From NCBI GenBank assembly GCA_031268095.1, contig JAIRXU010000017.1, forward strand, positions 1 through 64,000: a stretch of 64,000 nt of DNA, read 5' to 3'. The stretch is from Oscillospiraceae bacterium. Lineage in GTDB: Bacteria; Bacillota; Clostridia; Oscillospirales; Acutalibacteraceae. The first letter of the stretch is position 1, and each line of letters opens with the position of its first letter. Below the pieces are notes generated by a model. That model was given only the letters and a program-made list of their open reading frames with translations, was not told the DNA's origin and did no database searches. Shown here piece by piece: positions 8,815-18,228 of this stretch. The position numbers and the translations under genes are program-made.

Positions 8815-9975
8815 ATGCGCGTCGTGATTCTCGGTTCCACCGGTTCCATCGGCGTTCAGGCGCTGGATGTTGTCTCCCGTTTGGGCGGGAGCGTCGCCGC
8901 GCTGACGGCGGACCGGAATGTCCGCCTGCTGGAAGAGCAAGTGCGGGCGTTTTCCGTGCCGCTCTGCGCCCTCGCGGACGAAGCGGCGGCAGCGGACCTG
9001 CGCGTCCGTCTGGCAGATACCCCGGCGAAAGTCCTCTCTGGCCCGGAAGGCGTCGCCTGCTGCGCCAGAACCGCGGACCCGGACCCGGCAGACCCCCTTC
9101 GGGTTCTCAACAGCATCGTCGGCGTGGCCGGCCTATCGCCCACCCTCGCGGCGCTGGAGACGGGGCACACCGTCGCCTTGGCCAACAAAGAAAGTCTTGT
9201 CGCGGGCGGGGAGCTCGTGGTCCGCGCCGCCGCCGAGCACGGGGCCAGCCTCCTTCCGGTGGACAGCGAACACTCCGCCATTTTTCAGGCTCTCCAGGGC
9301 TGCCCGGACCTGCGCAGTCTGCGCGGCGTGATTCTGACGGCTTCCGGCGGCCCATTTTTCGGCAAATCCCGGGCCGAACTGGCGGACGTTACAATCAGCC
9401 AAGCCCTGGCCCACCCCACTTGGTCCATGGGCGCGAAGATTACCGTTGACAGCGCCACCATGATGAACAAGGGCTTGGAACTAATGGAGGCCGCCTGGCT
9501 CTTTGGTCTGCCGCCGGAGCGCATCGACGTCGTCGTTCACCGCCAAAGCATCGTCCATTCCCTGATTGAGTATCATGACGGCGCGGTTCTCGCCCAACTG
9601 GGACTGCCGGATATGCGTGTGCCAATACAATATGCCCTGACCTACCCCCAGCGTCTGCCGTCCCCCGCCGGGCGGTTAAACCTCGCCGAATGGGGCACGT
9701 TAACGTTTGAAGCCCCAGACGAGGACGCGTTCCCGGCCCCCGCCCTCTGCCGGGAGGCCCTTCGCCGGGGCGGTGTGGTCCCTGCCGCCGTCAATGCGGC
9801 CAACGAGGAGGCAAACGCCCTCTTCCGGGCAGGAAAACTCCGGTTCCCGCAAATCACCGAAGCTGTTGCCTGCGCGCTGGACGCTGCCCCCGCCGCCCCC
9901 GCCGATTCTCTGGGCGCCGTCCTCTCCGCCGGTGAGTGGGCCCGGGAACTGGTCCGCGCCCACTATGTTCGGTGA
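8815..9975 (+). CDS. dxr: 1-deoxy-D-xylulose 5-phosphate reductoisomerase
   Basis: Converts DXP to 2-C-methyl-D-erythritol 4-phosphate with NADPH, the second step of the MEP isoprenoid pathway. The 386 residues match the family. NADPH-binding RVVILGSTGSIGVQALDVV opens the protein. The metal/substrate region has LANKESLVAGGELV and LLPVDSEHSAIFQAL, and the flexible active-site loop has LTASGGPFF and AHPTWSMGAKITVDSATMMN. Together with ispG downstream it shows that this organism uses the MEP rather than the mevalonate route. GGGTG precedes the ATG. Confidence 0.97.
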   Translation: MRVVILGSTGSIGVQALDVVSRLGGSVAALTADRNVRLLEEQVRAFSVPLCALADEAAAADLRVRLADTPAKVLSGPEGVACCARTADPDPADPLRVLNSIVGVAGLSPTLAALETGHTVALANKESLVAGGELVVRAAAEHGASLLPVDSEHSAIFQALQGCPDLRSLRGVILTASGGPFFGKSRAELADVTISQALAHPTWSMGAKITVDSATMMNKGLELMEAAWLFGLPPERIDVVVHRQSIVHSLIEYHDGAVLAQLGLPDMRVPIQYALTYPQRLPSPAGRLNLAEWGTLTFEAPDEDAFPAPALCREALRRGGVVPAAVNAANEEANALFRAGKLRFPQITEAVACALDAAPAAPADSLGAVLSAGEWARELVRAHYVR

Positions 9976-10030
9976 TCCGCCGCTGTCCTCAGAAGCACAA
10001 AACAGTTCCAAAACGAAAGGATGATGTCCC

Positions 10031-11134
10031 ATCGCAGCGCTGCTTTCCCTCGCCGCCGCCTGGAGCAAAATCTGGCCCATTGGCGTCGCGGTTCTCTTCT
10101 TCGGGTTCCTGATCTTCTCCCATGAACTGGGGCATTTCTCTTTTGCGAAGCTCTTCCGCGTCCGGGTGAATGAATTTGCCATGGGCATGGGCCCCGCCAT
10201 TTTCAAATTCGGCAAAAAAGAGACAAAATATGCTGTCCGGGCGCTGCCTTTCGGCGGTTCCGTGCTGATGGAAGGCGAGAACGGGGACAGCGAAGACCCC
10301 CGCGCTTTCAACCAGAAACCCAAATGGCAGCGCTTCCTGATCCTCTTCGGGGGCGCGGCGGTGAATCTGCTGTGCGGCCTGCTGATCATGGCGGTGATCC
10401 TCTCGCAGCAAGACCTGATCGGCACCAACCGCATCCATTCCTTCGACGAAAACGCCGTCAGCCAGGCCAACGGTCTCCAGGCCGGCGACGTCATCTATAA
10501 AATCGGCGGCAAACGTGTCATTTCCAGCTCCGACCTCGGCTTTCTCCTCTCCCGCAGCGCCGACGGCGTAGTGGACCTGGTGGTCATCCGGGACGGCAAG
10601 AAGCTAGCATTGGACCAGTTCCCCTTTCAAACCGAGCCGGGGGAGGGGGGGCGCAACTGGATCGTCCGGGACTTTGTCCTGGTGGGCGTGAAGCCGACCT
10701 TTTCCTCCGTTGTTTCCCATACTGTGCTGGAGAGTGCCTCCCTGGCGCGAATGGTCTGGCTGAGCCTGCTGGATATGGTCACCGGCCACTTCAAACTCAG
10801 CGAGATTTCCGGTCCTGTCGGGGTGGTCAACCTGATCCAGAGCCAAGCAAACGTCGCCGCCCAGTCCGATACCCCAAAAGAAACCCATGAAGCCTTCTTA
10901 AATCTGCTCTATCTCTTCTCTCTGATCTCCATCAACATCGGTGTAATGAACCTCCTGCCGGTCCCCGCGCTGGATGGCGGCCGCCTATTTTTCCTGCTGG
11001 TAGAAATGATCGTCCGCCGCCCCATCCCGAAGAAACTGGAAGCTTGGGTGCACGGCGTCGGCCTGCTGCTTCTGCTGAGCTTCATGGTGGTTATCACGTT
11101 CTCAGATATCTGGGGCTGGGCGCACGGGAAATAG
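10031..11134 (+). CDS. rseP: RseP-type site-2 intramembrane metalloprotease, apparent ATC start
   Basis: A membrane-embedded zinc protease of the RseP/RasP family that cleaves anti-sigma factors and signal-peptide remnants. The catalytic HELGH is at residues 31-35 within a membrane helix (VAVLFFGFLIFSHELGHFSF). A PDZ domain covers roughly residues 125-215 (ANGLQAGDVIYKIGGKRVIS). The second active-site motif NLLPVPALDGGRLFF lies in a C-terminal helix. An in-frame stop (10022-10024) precedes the motif, and no in-frame ATG, GTG or TTG exists between it and HELGH. The best start is ATC at 10031, seven bases after AAAGGATG; CTG at 10040 is less well spaced. A sequencing error is the alternative. 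The predicted product is 367 residues, near the usual family length. Confidence 0.88.
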   Translation: MAALLSLAAAWSKIWPIGVAVLFFGFLIFSHELGHFSFAKLFRVRVNEFAMGMGPAIFKFGKKETKYAVRALPFGGSVLMEGENGDSEDPRAFNQKPKWQRFLILFGGAAVNLLCGLLIMAVILSQQDLIGTNRIHSFDENAVSQANGLQAGDVIYKIGGKRVISSSDLGFLLSRSADGVVDLVVIRDGKKLALDQFPFQTEPGEGGRNWIVRDFVLVGVKPTFSSVVSHTVLESASLARMVWLSLLDMVTGHFKLSEISGPVGVVNLIQSQANVAAQSDTPKETHEAFLNLLYLFSLISINIGVMNLLPVPALDGGRLFFLLVEMIVRRPIPKKLEAWVHGVGLLLLLSFMVVITFSDIWGWAHGK

Positions 11135-11182
11135 CCGCCGCACACCGTATAATAAATCGGGAGAGGGAAGGAGTGTGCCGTC

Positions 11183-12232
11183 ATACCGCGCAGAAAAAGC
11201 CGCGCCGTGCGCGCGGGCAATCTCATCATCGGCGGGGACGCGCCGGTCAGTGTGCAATCTATGCTCAGCCGTCCGGCCCACGACATTCCCGCCAGTCTCT
11301 CCCAGGCCAAGGAACTGGAGGCTGCTGGCTGTCAACTCATCCGCGCCGCCGTGCCGGACCGGGACGCCGTGCCGCTGATCGCCGCGCTGAAGGAGGCCGT
11401 TGGCGTCCCAATCGCCGCGGATATCCATTTTGATTACCGTCTGGCGCTGGAAAGCGTCGCGGCCGGAGCGGATAAAATTCGCCTCAACCCCGGCAACATT
11501 GGCGGACAGGACCGGGTCAGGGCAGTGGCCGCTGCCTGCGCGGCGAAGGGCGTCCCCATTCGGATCGGGGTCAACTCCGGCTCGCTGGAAAAGGAGCTGC
11601 TGGCGCGCTTCGGCGCGCCGACCCCCGCCGCTTTGGCTGAAAGCGCTTTGGGACATGCTCAGTTGCTGGAAGCCTGTGATTTCGGCGACGTCGTCCTTTC
11701 CCTCAAATCGTCCCGCGTCCCGGATATGGCCGAGGCTTATGAGCGTATCGCCGAGCGCTGCGATTACCCGCTGCACCTGGGCGTCACGGAGGCGGGGACT
11801 GCCCGCATGGGCTTGATCAAGTCCAGCGTTGGAATCGGCGCATTGCTGCTGCGGGGGATCGGGGACACCATTCGCGTGTCGCTGACGGACGAGCCCCGGG
11901 AGGAAGTCCGCGCCGGCTTTGATATCCTCGCCGCGCTGGGACAGGGTCCCGCCCGGCCAAACCTCATTTCCTGCCCCACCTGCGGCCGCACCCAGATTGA
12001 CCTGTTCTCTCTGGCCGGAGAAGTGGAGCGGCGGCTGGCGGACTGCCGCAAACCCATCACCGTCGCCGTCATGGGCTGCGCCGTCAACGGGCCGGGGGAA
12101 GCGCGGGAAGCGGACATCGGCTTGGCGGGGGGTGCCGGCTGCGCCCTGCTCTTCCGAAAAGGCGAAGTCCTCTGCAAGGTTCCGGAGGCAAACGCCGTCG
12201 ACGCGCTGATGGCGGAAATCGCCAAGCTCTAG
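11183..12232 (+). CDS. ispG: 4-hydroxy-3-methylbut-2-enyl diphosphate synthase, apparent ATA start
   Basis: The penultimate MEP-pathway enzyme, a [4Fe-4S] protein that reduces MEcPP to HMBPP. The TIM-barrel part includes APVSVQSM and KIRLNPGNIGGQDRVRAV. The cluster ligands are visible in SCPTCGRTQID and MGCAVNGPGEA. About 349 residues, normal for bacteria without the extra domain. The family N-terminus PRRKSRAVRAGNLIIGG begins right after an ATA codon at 11183, nine bases after AAGGAG. The first standard in-frame codon is GTG at 11207, which would remove part of that conserved start and has no ribosome-binding site. I therefore favour ATA, as with the non-standard start of the preceding gene. 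A shorter GTG-started protein cannot be excluded. Confidence 0.93.
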   Translation: MPRRKSRAVRAGNLIIGGDAPVSVQSMLSRPAHDIPASLSQAKELEAAGCQLIRAAVPDRDAVPLIAALKEAVGVPIAADIHFDYRLALESVAAGADKIRLNPGNIGGQDRVRAVAAACAAKGVPIRIGVNSGSLEKELLARFGAPTPAALAESALGHAQLLEACDFGDVVLSLKSSRVPDMAEAYERIAERCDYPLHLGVTEAGTARMGLIKSSVGIGALLLRGIGDTIRVSLTDEPREEVRAGFDILAALGQGPARPNLISCPTCGRTQIDLFSLAGEVERRLADCRKPITVAVMGCAVNGPGEAREADIGLAGGAGCALLFRKGEVLCKVPEANAVDALMAEIAKL

Positions 12233-12263
12233 CATTCACATCTAAAACATAGGAGAAATCGTC

Positions 12264-15200
12264 TTGATCGAAGAATTTACCATAGACTCTCTGTTTGGCG
12301 AAAGCGTTGACCTTGCGCTTTTTCCTCCGGAGCTGCGGAACGCCCCGGCGCGGATCCTTGACCTGGACCAGCGCAGCCGCCGCATGAAACTGGAGATCCG
12401 GCCGGGCGTTTGGGTCGCCCCGGAAATCATCGAGCAATTCTGCGCCGCGGCGGAGCGGGCCCTGGGGGACTGCATGATTCGCTGCGCCGTTTCCTTCCCC
12501 CCGGAAGCCTTCGGCCCGGCAGCGTACCCCTGGCTTCTGCGGGAATTGCGCGGCGCCATCGTCGTGGCCAACGGCTTCCTGGACAACGCGCTGGTAACGA
12601 GGGAAGGGGAGACCCTCCTGATCGAGTTGCCACCCATCGGTAAAGTTGTCCTGGACGACGCGGACGCGCCCGCCTGGCTGCGCCGCTTCCTGCGGGAGCG
12701 CTTCGGTCTGGGACTGGAGGTCGTGTTTGTCGCCTCCGAGGCCATCGCCTCGGCCGCCAAACCGAAGCGGAAGCCGGCGGCCAAACCTGTTCCCGTCCGA
12801 TCCGCGCCGGCAGCCGGGGAGCGTCCTCCCTGGGCCGCCGCGCCGCCGCCGGAACAAAACGATATCCCCGCAGCCGGCGCCGCTCCCGCAAAAGCGCCTG
12901 CCCGTCCCCCCCGCGAAGCGCGCCCGAAGCGAAGCGACGCTCTTTGGGACGGTCTGCCCTTCTCTATGGAAACCACCAAGACTCTGTACGGCAACGCTAT
13001 CCGCAGCCGTCCTACCCCCATCAGCGAGATCGACGTATCCGACGGCAGCGCGGTGGTCTGGGGCGAAGTCTTCCGATACCGGGAAATCACCACCAAAGAC
13101 GGCCGGTCGAAAATCCTCAGCTTCAATATCACAGACTACACAGACAGTTACCCCTGCAAACTGTTTGATACCGTCGAAAACTGCCAGGACCTGTGCAAAC
13201 ACCTCAAGGACGGCACATTCCTGCTGATGCGCGGCGTGTTTCAGCTGGACAAATACAGCGACGGCTATTCCCTCCAGCCCCGGGCGATGATGAAGGTGAC
13301 GCCCATCCTGCCGCAGGACGCCGCCCCGGAAAAGCGGGTGGAACTCCATTTGCATACCAACATGTCTGAAATGGACGGCATGACCCCCGCCGCAAAGCTC
13401 GTCGAGCGAGCCGCCTTCTGGGGTCATAAAGCCGTCGCTATCACCGATCACGGCGTGGTTCAGGCCTTCCCGGAAGCAATGCAGGCCGCGGAAAAGGCCG
13501 CGAAGAAAGGGAAGGACATCAAAATCATCTATGGCATGGAGGCCTATTACGTCAATGACCTGCGCCCCGTCGTCCTGGATCCACCGAAAGACGGCGCGCT
13601 GCCCTTCGGCGGGGAATATATTGTCTTCGACGTTGAGACCACTGGCCTCAGCCCCGACCAGGATCGTCTGATCGAAATCGGCGCGGTCCGCGTCCGGAAT
13701 GGGCAAAGCTGCGAATCGTTCCAAACCTTCGTGGACCCGCAGCGCCCCTTGCCGCCCAAAATTGTCGAGTTGACCGGCATTGGCCCGGAGATGCTCGCCG
13801 GCGCGCCCGGGGAATGGGAGGCCGCCCAGGCCTTCTCCGATTTCTGCGGCGGCGCGCCGCTGGTGGCCCACAACGCCCGCTTCGACCTGCACTTCCTCAA
13901 GGCTCTCTACCGCCGCCAGGGACAGACATTCCGCACTCCCTGCGCCGACACCCTGGTCCTGGCGCAACTCCTTCTGCAGGACGTCCGGAATTACCGTCTG
14001 GACACCTTGGCGGGTTATTTTGGCGCCGGCGCCTTCGGCCATCACCGGGCCGATGAGGACGCACGCACGACGGCGAAAATTTTTCTCGGTTTATTGGAAA
14101 CCGCCCGTCAGCGCCAGGCGGAAAAGCCAAATTATCAGGCGCTCCTCGCGCAGGCGGAAGCCGAAGAGAGCGCCAAGCGCCCCGCGGCGGACGAACCTGA
14201 GGAAGCCGAGCCGGACGAAAAGCCCAAGAGTCACCACCGAAAAAAAGTGGACGAAAAACAGATCTTTCTGGCCGAAGCGCGGCGCTGGGCAGAGATTCCG
14301 GACCTGGAAGAAGACCTGCTCTGGTTCCTGCGGGGATACCTTCGGCCTGAGATCCCAAAGCTCCGCAGTTACCATATGATCCTCCTTGCCCAGAACCTCA
14401 CGGGCCTGAAAAATCTTTACCGGCTCATCACGTCTTCGAATGTTCGCACCTTCCACCGTCACCCCTGCATTCCCCGCAGCGAGCTGGAGAAACACCGGGA
14501 AGGCTTGATCTTGGGCAGCGCCTGCGAGGCCGGGGAGCTCTTCTCCGCGCTGCTGGACCATTACGCCGAAGAAGAACTGCTGCAAATCGCCGATTTTTAT
14601 GACTATCTGGAGATCCAGCCGAACGGCAACAACGCCTTCCTATTGCGCGGAAAAGAAAATCATGCTCCCCGCGTGGCTTCGGAAGAGGCGCTGCATCAGC
14701 TGAACCGCCGGATCGTCCACTTGGCGGACGACTTGGGGAAACCTGTCTGCGCCACCGGAGACGTTCATTTCCTCGACGAAAAAGACAAGCTCTTCCGGGA
14801 AGTGATTATGTCTGGCCAGGGATTCGAAGATGCGGGCTATCAGGCTCCGCTGCATTTCCGCACCACACAGGACATGCTGGCGGAATTCGCGTACCTGGGC
14901 GAGGAAACGGCCTTCGAAGTCGTCGTCAAAAACCCCGGCGTCATTGCCGACCGGGTCGAGGTCATCCGGCCTTTCCCGGAGGGGACCTTCCCACCCAGCA
15001 TCCCTGGCGCGGAAGAAGAACTGACAGAACTCTGCTACTCCCGCATGAGAAAACGCTACGGCGACCCGCTGCCTGACGTCGTTGCCGCACGGCTCGAAAA
15101 AGAACTGCGCTCCATCATTGACAACAACTTTGCCGTGCTCTATATCATCGCGCAGAAACTGGTGAAGGATTCCGAGGATCATGGCTACTACGTCGGCTCC

Positions 15201-16907
15201 CGGGGTTCCGTCGGGTCCTCTTTCGTTGCCAACGCCGCCGGGATCTCCGAAGTCAATCCTTTGGAGCCACACTATCTTTGTCCGGCTTGTCACTATGCGG
15301 AATTTTTCCGGGACGGCTCCGTCGGCTCCGGATTCGATCTCCCGCCGAAGAACTGCCCCCAATGCGGCGCGCCGCTCCAGCGGGACGGGCACGACATCCC
15401 CTTCGAAACCTTCCTGGGCTTCAAGGGCAACAAACAGCCGGATATCGACCTCAACTTCTCCGGCGAATACCAGTTCTTCGCCCACCGCTACACCGAGCAG
15501 CTCTTCGGGAAAACGCACGTATTCAAGGCCGGCACCATCGGGACACTGGCGGACAAGACGGCCTACGGCTTCGTCAAGAAATACGCGGACCTCGCCGGAC
15601 GGGAGCTGCGCCGGGCAGAAATGGAGCGCCTGACCCAAGGCTGCATCGGCGTCAAACGCACCACCAGCCAGCATCCCGGCGGTATGGTCGTCATCCCCAG
15701 CGACATGGAGGCGGAAGACTTCACTCCCATTCAGTTTCCCGCCAACGACCCCAATAAGGGCATGACCACCCACTTCGACTTCCATGCCCTGCACGACACC
15801 ATCTTAAAGCTCGACAATCTTGGACACGACGTGCCGACGCTGTATAAGTATCTGGAGGACATGACAGGGATCAGGATCGAGCAGGCCGACGTCTGCGACC
15901 CGAAGATATACCAACTCCTCCGCAGCCCGGAACCCTTGGGCGTCACGGCGGAGGACATAGACTGCCCCACCGGCACCCTCTCCCTCCCGGAACTTGGCAC
16001 CAATTTCGTGCTGCAAATGCTCGTTGACGCCAAGCCCAAGAATTTTTCTGACATGCTGCAAATTTCCGGTCTGTCGCACGGAACGGACGTCTGGCTTGGC
16101 AATGCCCAGGACCTCATTCTTTCCGGCAAATGCGACATCTCCGAGGTCATCAGCACCCGGGACAGCATTATGACCTATTTAATGCACAAAGGCGTTCCCG
16201 CCGCCACGGCCTTCGACATCATGGAAATCGTCCGCAAGGGCAAGGCGAAGGAAGCTCTGACGGACGAGCACAAGCGGATCATGAAGGAAAACGGGGTTGA
16301 AAATTGGTACATCGATTCCTGCCTGAAGATTCAGTATATGTTCCCTAAGGCCCATGCCGCCGCCTACGTTTTGGCTGCGATGCGCCTGGCCTGGTATAAG
16401 ATTTATTGCCCACTGGAATACTATGCGGCATATCTCACTGTCCGGGGCAGCGACCTGGACACCCGCGCTATCCTCCAGGGCCGCCCGGCGGTGCTGGCGC
16501 GGCTGCGGGAGCTCCAAAAGAAAGTCCACGCTTCCAAGAACATCAAAAGCGAGCAGGACAAGGCCACGCCCAAAGAGGAAGCCATGATTCCGGCGCTGCA
16601 GGTGGTCAACGAGATGATGGCCCGGGGGGTAAATTTCCTCCCGACTGACCTCTACCGCTCCGACGCATTCGTTTACCTCATGGAAGACGGAAAGATTCGG
16701 CTGCCGTTTTCCGCGCTGGAAGGCGTCGGCAACGTCGCGGCACAAGCTATGGCCAAGGCACGTGAGGACGGGGAAGGGGAGTACCTCGCGCAGGAAGACC
16801 TGCAGCGCCGCGCCAACCTCAACAGCCAAGTCATGCAGACGCTCGCGACCCTCGGTGCGCTGGCCGGTCTGCCAAAATTCCGGCAAACGAAACTGCATGG
16901 ATTCTGA
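12264..16907 (+). CDS. polC: DNA polymerase III alpha subunit, Gram-positive type
   Basis: The replicative polymerase with built-in proofreading found in low-G+C Gram-positives. Starts on TTG after AGGAGAAA. Domain order: N-terminal domain (about 1-220, with a Pro/Ala/Lys-rich linker near 165-220), OB fold (about 245-345, GEVFRYREITTKDGRSKILS), PHP domain beginning at VELHLHTNMSEMDGMTP and interrupted by the DEDD exonuclease (EYIVFDVETTGLSPDQDRL and PLVAHNARFDLHFL), the rest of PHP, then the polymerase palm with KGNKQPDIDLNFSGEYQ. A Cys pair set (CPACHYAEFF, CPQCGAPL) is a family zinc site. At 1547 residues it is about 100 longer than typical; part of the excess is a charged insert after the exonuclease (SAKRPAADEPEEAEPDEKPK) and part the N-terminal linker. 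Confidence 0.97.
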   Translation: MIEEFTIDSLFGESVDLALFPPELRNAPARILDLDQRSRRMKLEIRPGVWVAPEIIEQFCAAAERALGDCMIRCAVSFPPEAFGPAAYPWLLRELRGAIVVANGFLDNALVTREGETLLIELPPIGKVVLDDADAPAWLRRFLRERFGLGLEVVFVASEAIASAAKPKRKPAAKPVPVRSAPAAGERPPWAAAPPPEQNDIPAAGAAPAKAPARPPREARPKRSDALWDGLPFSMETTKTLYGNAIRSRPTPISEIDVSDGSAVVWGEVFRYREITTKDGRSKILSFNITDYTDSYPCKLFDTVENCQDLCKHLKDGTFLLMRGVFQLDKYSDGYSLQPRAMMKVTPILPQDAAPEKRVELHLHTNMSEMDGMTPAAKLVERAAFWGHKAVAITDHGVVQAFPEAMQAAEKAAKKGKDIKIIYGMEAYYVNDLRPVVLDPPKDGALPFGGEYIVFDVETTGLSPDQDRLIEIGAVRVRNGQSCESFQTFVDPQRPLPPKIVELTGIGPEMLAGAPGEWEAAQAFSDFCGGAPLVAHNARFDLHFLKALYRRQGQTFRTPCADTLVLAQLLLQDVRNYRLDTLAGYFGAGAFGHHRADEDARTTAKIFLGLLETARQRQAEKPNYQALLAQAEAEESAKRPAADEPEEAEPDEKPKSHHRKKVDEKQIFLAEARRWAEIPDLEEDLLWFLRGYLRPEIPKLRSYHMILLAQNLTGLKNLYRLITSSNVRTFHRHPCIPRSELEKHREGLILGSACEAGELFSALLDHYAEEELLQIADFYDYLEIQPNGNNAFLLRGKENHAPRVASEEALHQLNRRIVHLADDLGKPVCATGDVHFLDEKDKLFREVIMSGQGFEDAGYQAPLHFRTTQDMLAEFAYLGEETAFEVVVKNPGVIADRVEVIRPFPEGTFPPSIPGAEEELTELCYSRMRKRYGDPLPDVVAARLEKELRSIIDNNFAVLYIIAQKLVKDSEDHGYYVGSRGSVGSSFVANAAGISEVNPLEPHYLCPACHYAEFFRDGSVGSGFDLPPKNCPQCGAPLQRDGHDIPFETFLGFKGNKQPDIDLNFSGEYQFFAHRYTEQLFGKTHVFKAGTIGTLADKTAYGFVKKYADLAGRELRRAEMERLTQGCIGVKRTTSQHPGGMVVIPSDMEAEDFTPIQFPANDPNKGMTTHFDFHALHDTILKLDNLGHDVPTLYKYLEDMTGIRIEQADVCDPKIYQLLRSPEPLGVTAEDIDCPTGTLSLPELGTNFVLQMLVDAKPKNFSDMLQISGLSHGTDVWLGNAQDLILSGKCDISEVISTRDSIMTYLMHKGVPAATAFDIMEIVRKGKAKEALTDEHKRIMKENGVENWYIDSCLKIQYMFPKAHAAAYVLAAMRLAWYKIYCPLEYYAAYLTVRGSDLDTRAILQGRPAVLARLRELQKKVHASKNIKSEQDKATPKEEAMIPALQVVNEMMARGVNFLPTDLYRSDAFVYLMEDGKIRLPFSALEGVGNVAAQAMAKAREDGEGEYLAQEDLQRRANLNSQVMQTLATLGALAGLPKFRQTKLHGF

Positions 16908-16991
16908 TCTCGGCCAAATTCGTAAAATCCGTTTCTTGATTTATCTCGTTGAAGTTTATCTTGCTAAAATAGGTGAGGGGAGTTTTTACCC

Positions 16992-18191
16992 ATGCGGCGG
17001 TATGCCAAAATCACACCGGAAGGCACTACGGATTATCTGTTTGAAGAATGCGCCGCGCGAGAAACCGCGCTGGCCGCGCTGACGCGTCTGTTCGAATCCT
17101 GGGGTTACCGTCGGATCGCAACGCCGCATTTGGAATTCTATGATGTATTCCACCGGATGTCCGCCGACTGGCTGGCCGAACAGCTCTACTGCGTCACGGA
17201 TTCCAGCGGCCGTCTGCTGGTCCTGCGGCCAGATAGCACACTGCCCATCGCGCGCGTGATTTCGACCAGGCTCCAGGACGCGGCGCTGCCGCTGCGGCTC
17301 TACTACCATCAGAGTGTCTTCCGCCGGTCCCGGCGCTACGCTGGGCTGAGCGACGAGGGCCTGCAAAGCGGCGTCGAATTGCTGGGCGCGGGCGGACTGC
17401 GGGCAGACTTGGAAATCCTGCGTTGCGCTGTGGACGCTCTGCGCGCCTGCGAGGCCCCGCGATTCCGGATCGAGTTGGGTCACGCCGCGATTTTTCGCAG
17501 CCTGGCGGACAGCCTCGGTGCCCCAGACGAACTGCGGGATGCGCTGGCCCAGGCCATTGAAACTAAAAACCTGCCCGCCCTGACGCAGCTGCTGGTCCCT
17601 TGCAGCGGCAGCGCGGCGGAATCCCTGCGGCAGCTGCCTCGGCTCTTTGGCGGCGCGGAGGTTCTCGACCAAGCGCGGGAACTTTTCTGGGATCCCGCCG
17701 CACGGGAAGCCTTGGATCATCTCACCGAGCTGCGGAAAAGCCTGCGGATTCTGGGACTGCAGGACTGCGTTGACTTCGACTTGGGGTTGGTGCACGGCCG
17801 GCAATATTATACGGGCATGGTCTTCCGGGGCTACATTGAGGGTTCCGGCGTGACGGTTCTGTCCGGCGGACGGTACGATGCGCTGCTGCAAGAGTTCGGC
17901 CGGCCCGCGGCGGCGGTTGGTTTTGCCGTGGAGGTTGATCCGCTGGCCAAGGCGCTGCCGGAAACCGGCGCGGCGCCCCAGCCGCCAGCGGCGGCGTTGC
18001 TGGTCTTTGGCCCGGCGGGCAGCGAAGCCGCCGCTCTGCGGTACTTGGAAGACAAGCGCGCCGCGGGCGTCCGCTGTGAATTTGCCATGGCAGAAACCCT
18101 TGCGGAGGTTCGGGACTATGCCCGCCAGCACGGGATTGCCCGGCTGGCCGTCGTCAGCGGCAGCGGCGCCGCAGAAGAATCCGCAGTCTGA
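16992..18191 (+). CDS. hisZ: ATP phosphoribosyltransferase regulatory subunit
   Basis: A histidyl-tRNA-synthetase-like protein that has lost aminoacylation and activates short-form HisG. Family blocks are ITPEGTTDYLFEECAARE, the class II-like RPDSTLPIARVISTR, YYHQSVFR, and DFDLGLVHGRQYYTGMVFRG followed by SGGRYDALLQEFG. The 399 residues match HisZ and are shorter than HisS because the anticodon-binding part is reduced. It lies directly upstream of a short-form hisG, the arrangement in which HisZ is required. AGGTGAGGGGAG lies before the ATG. First gene of the histidine cluster. Confidence 0.95.
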   Translation: MRRYAKITPEGTTDYLFEECAARETALAALTRLFESWGYRRIATPHLEFYDVFHRMSADWLAEQLYCVTDSSGRLLVLRPDSTLPIARVISTRLQDAALPLRLYYHQSVFRRSRRYAGLSDEGLQSGVELLGAGGLRADLEILRCAVDALRACEAPRFRIELGHAAIFRSLADSLGAPDELRDALAQAIETKNLPALTQLLVPCSGSAAESLRQLPRLFGGAEVLDQARELFWDPAAREALDHLTELRKSLRILGLQDCVDFDLGLVHGRQYYTGMVFRGYIEGSGVTVLSGGRYDALLQEFGRPAAAVGFAVEVDPLAKALPETGAAPQPPAAALLVFGPAGSEAAALRYLEDKRAAGVRCEFAMAETLAEVRDYARQHGIARLAVVSGSGAAEESAV

Positions 18192-18228
18192 TCTCTCAAA
18201 ATCCAACGTATAGAACGGAGTGATCTTA

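Noticed and set aside
10021-10123. ATGATG at 10021-10026 as start of the RseP gene
   Set aside because: It is in a different frame from HELGH and closes after 34 codons; using it would require a frameshift.
12084-14045. Long open frame on the minus strand (about 650 codons) opposite the ispG end and the polC start
   Set aside because: It is a by-product of the G+C-rich codon use of polC on the other strand; its product is Arg/Gly/Ala-rich without motifs or a ribosome-binding site.
16936-16970. Promoter before hisZ (TGCTAAAAT extended -10)
   Set aside because: The -35 is missing at normal spacing and the start point would fall almost at the ribosome-binding site; readthrough from polC is as likely.
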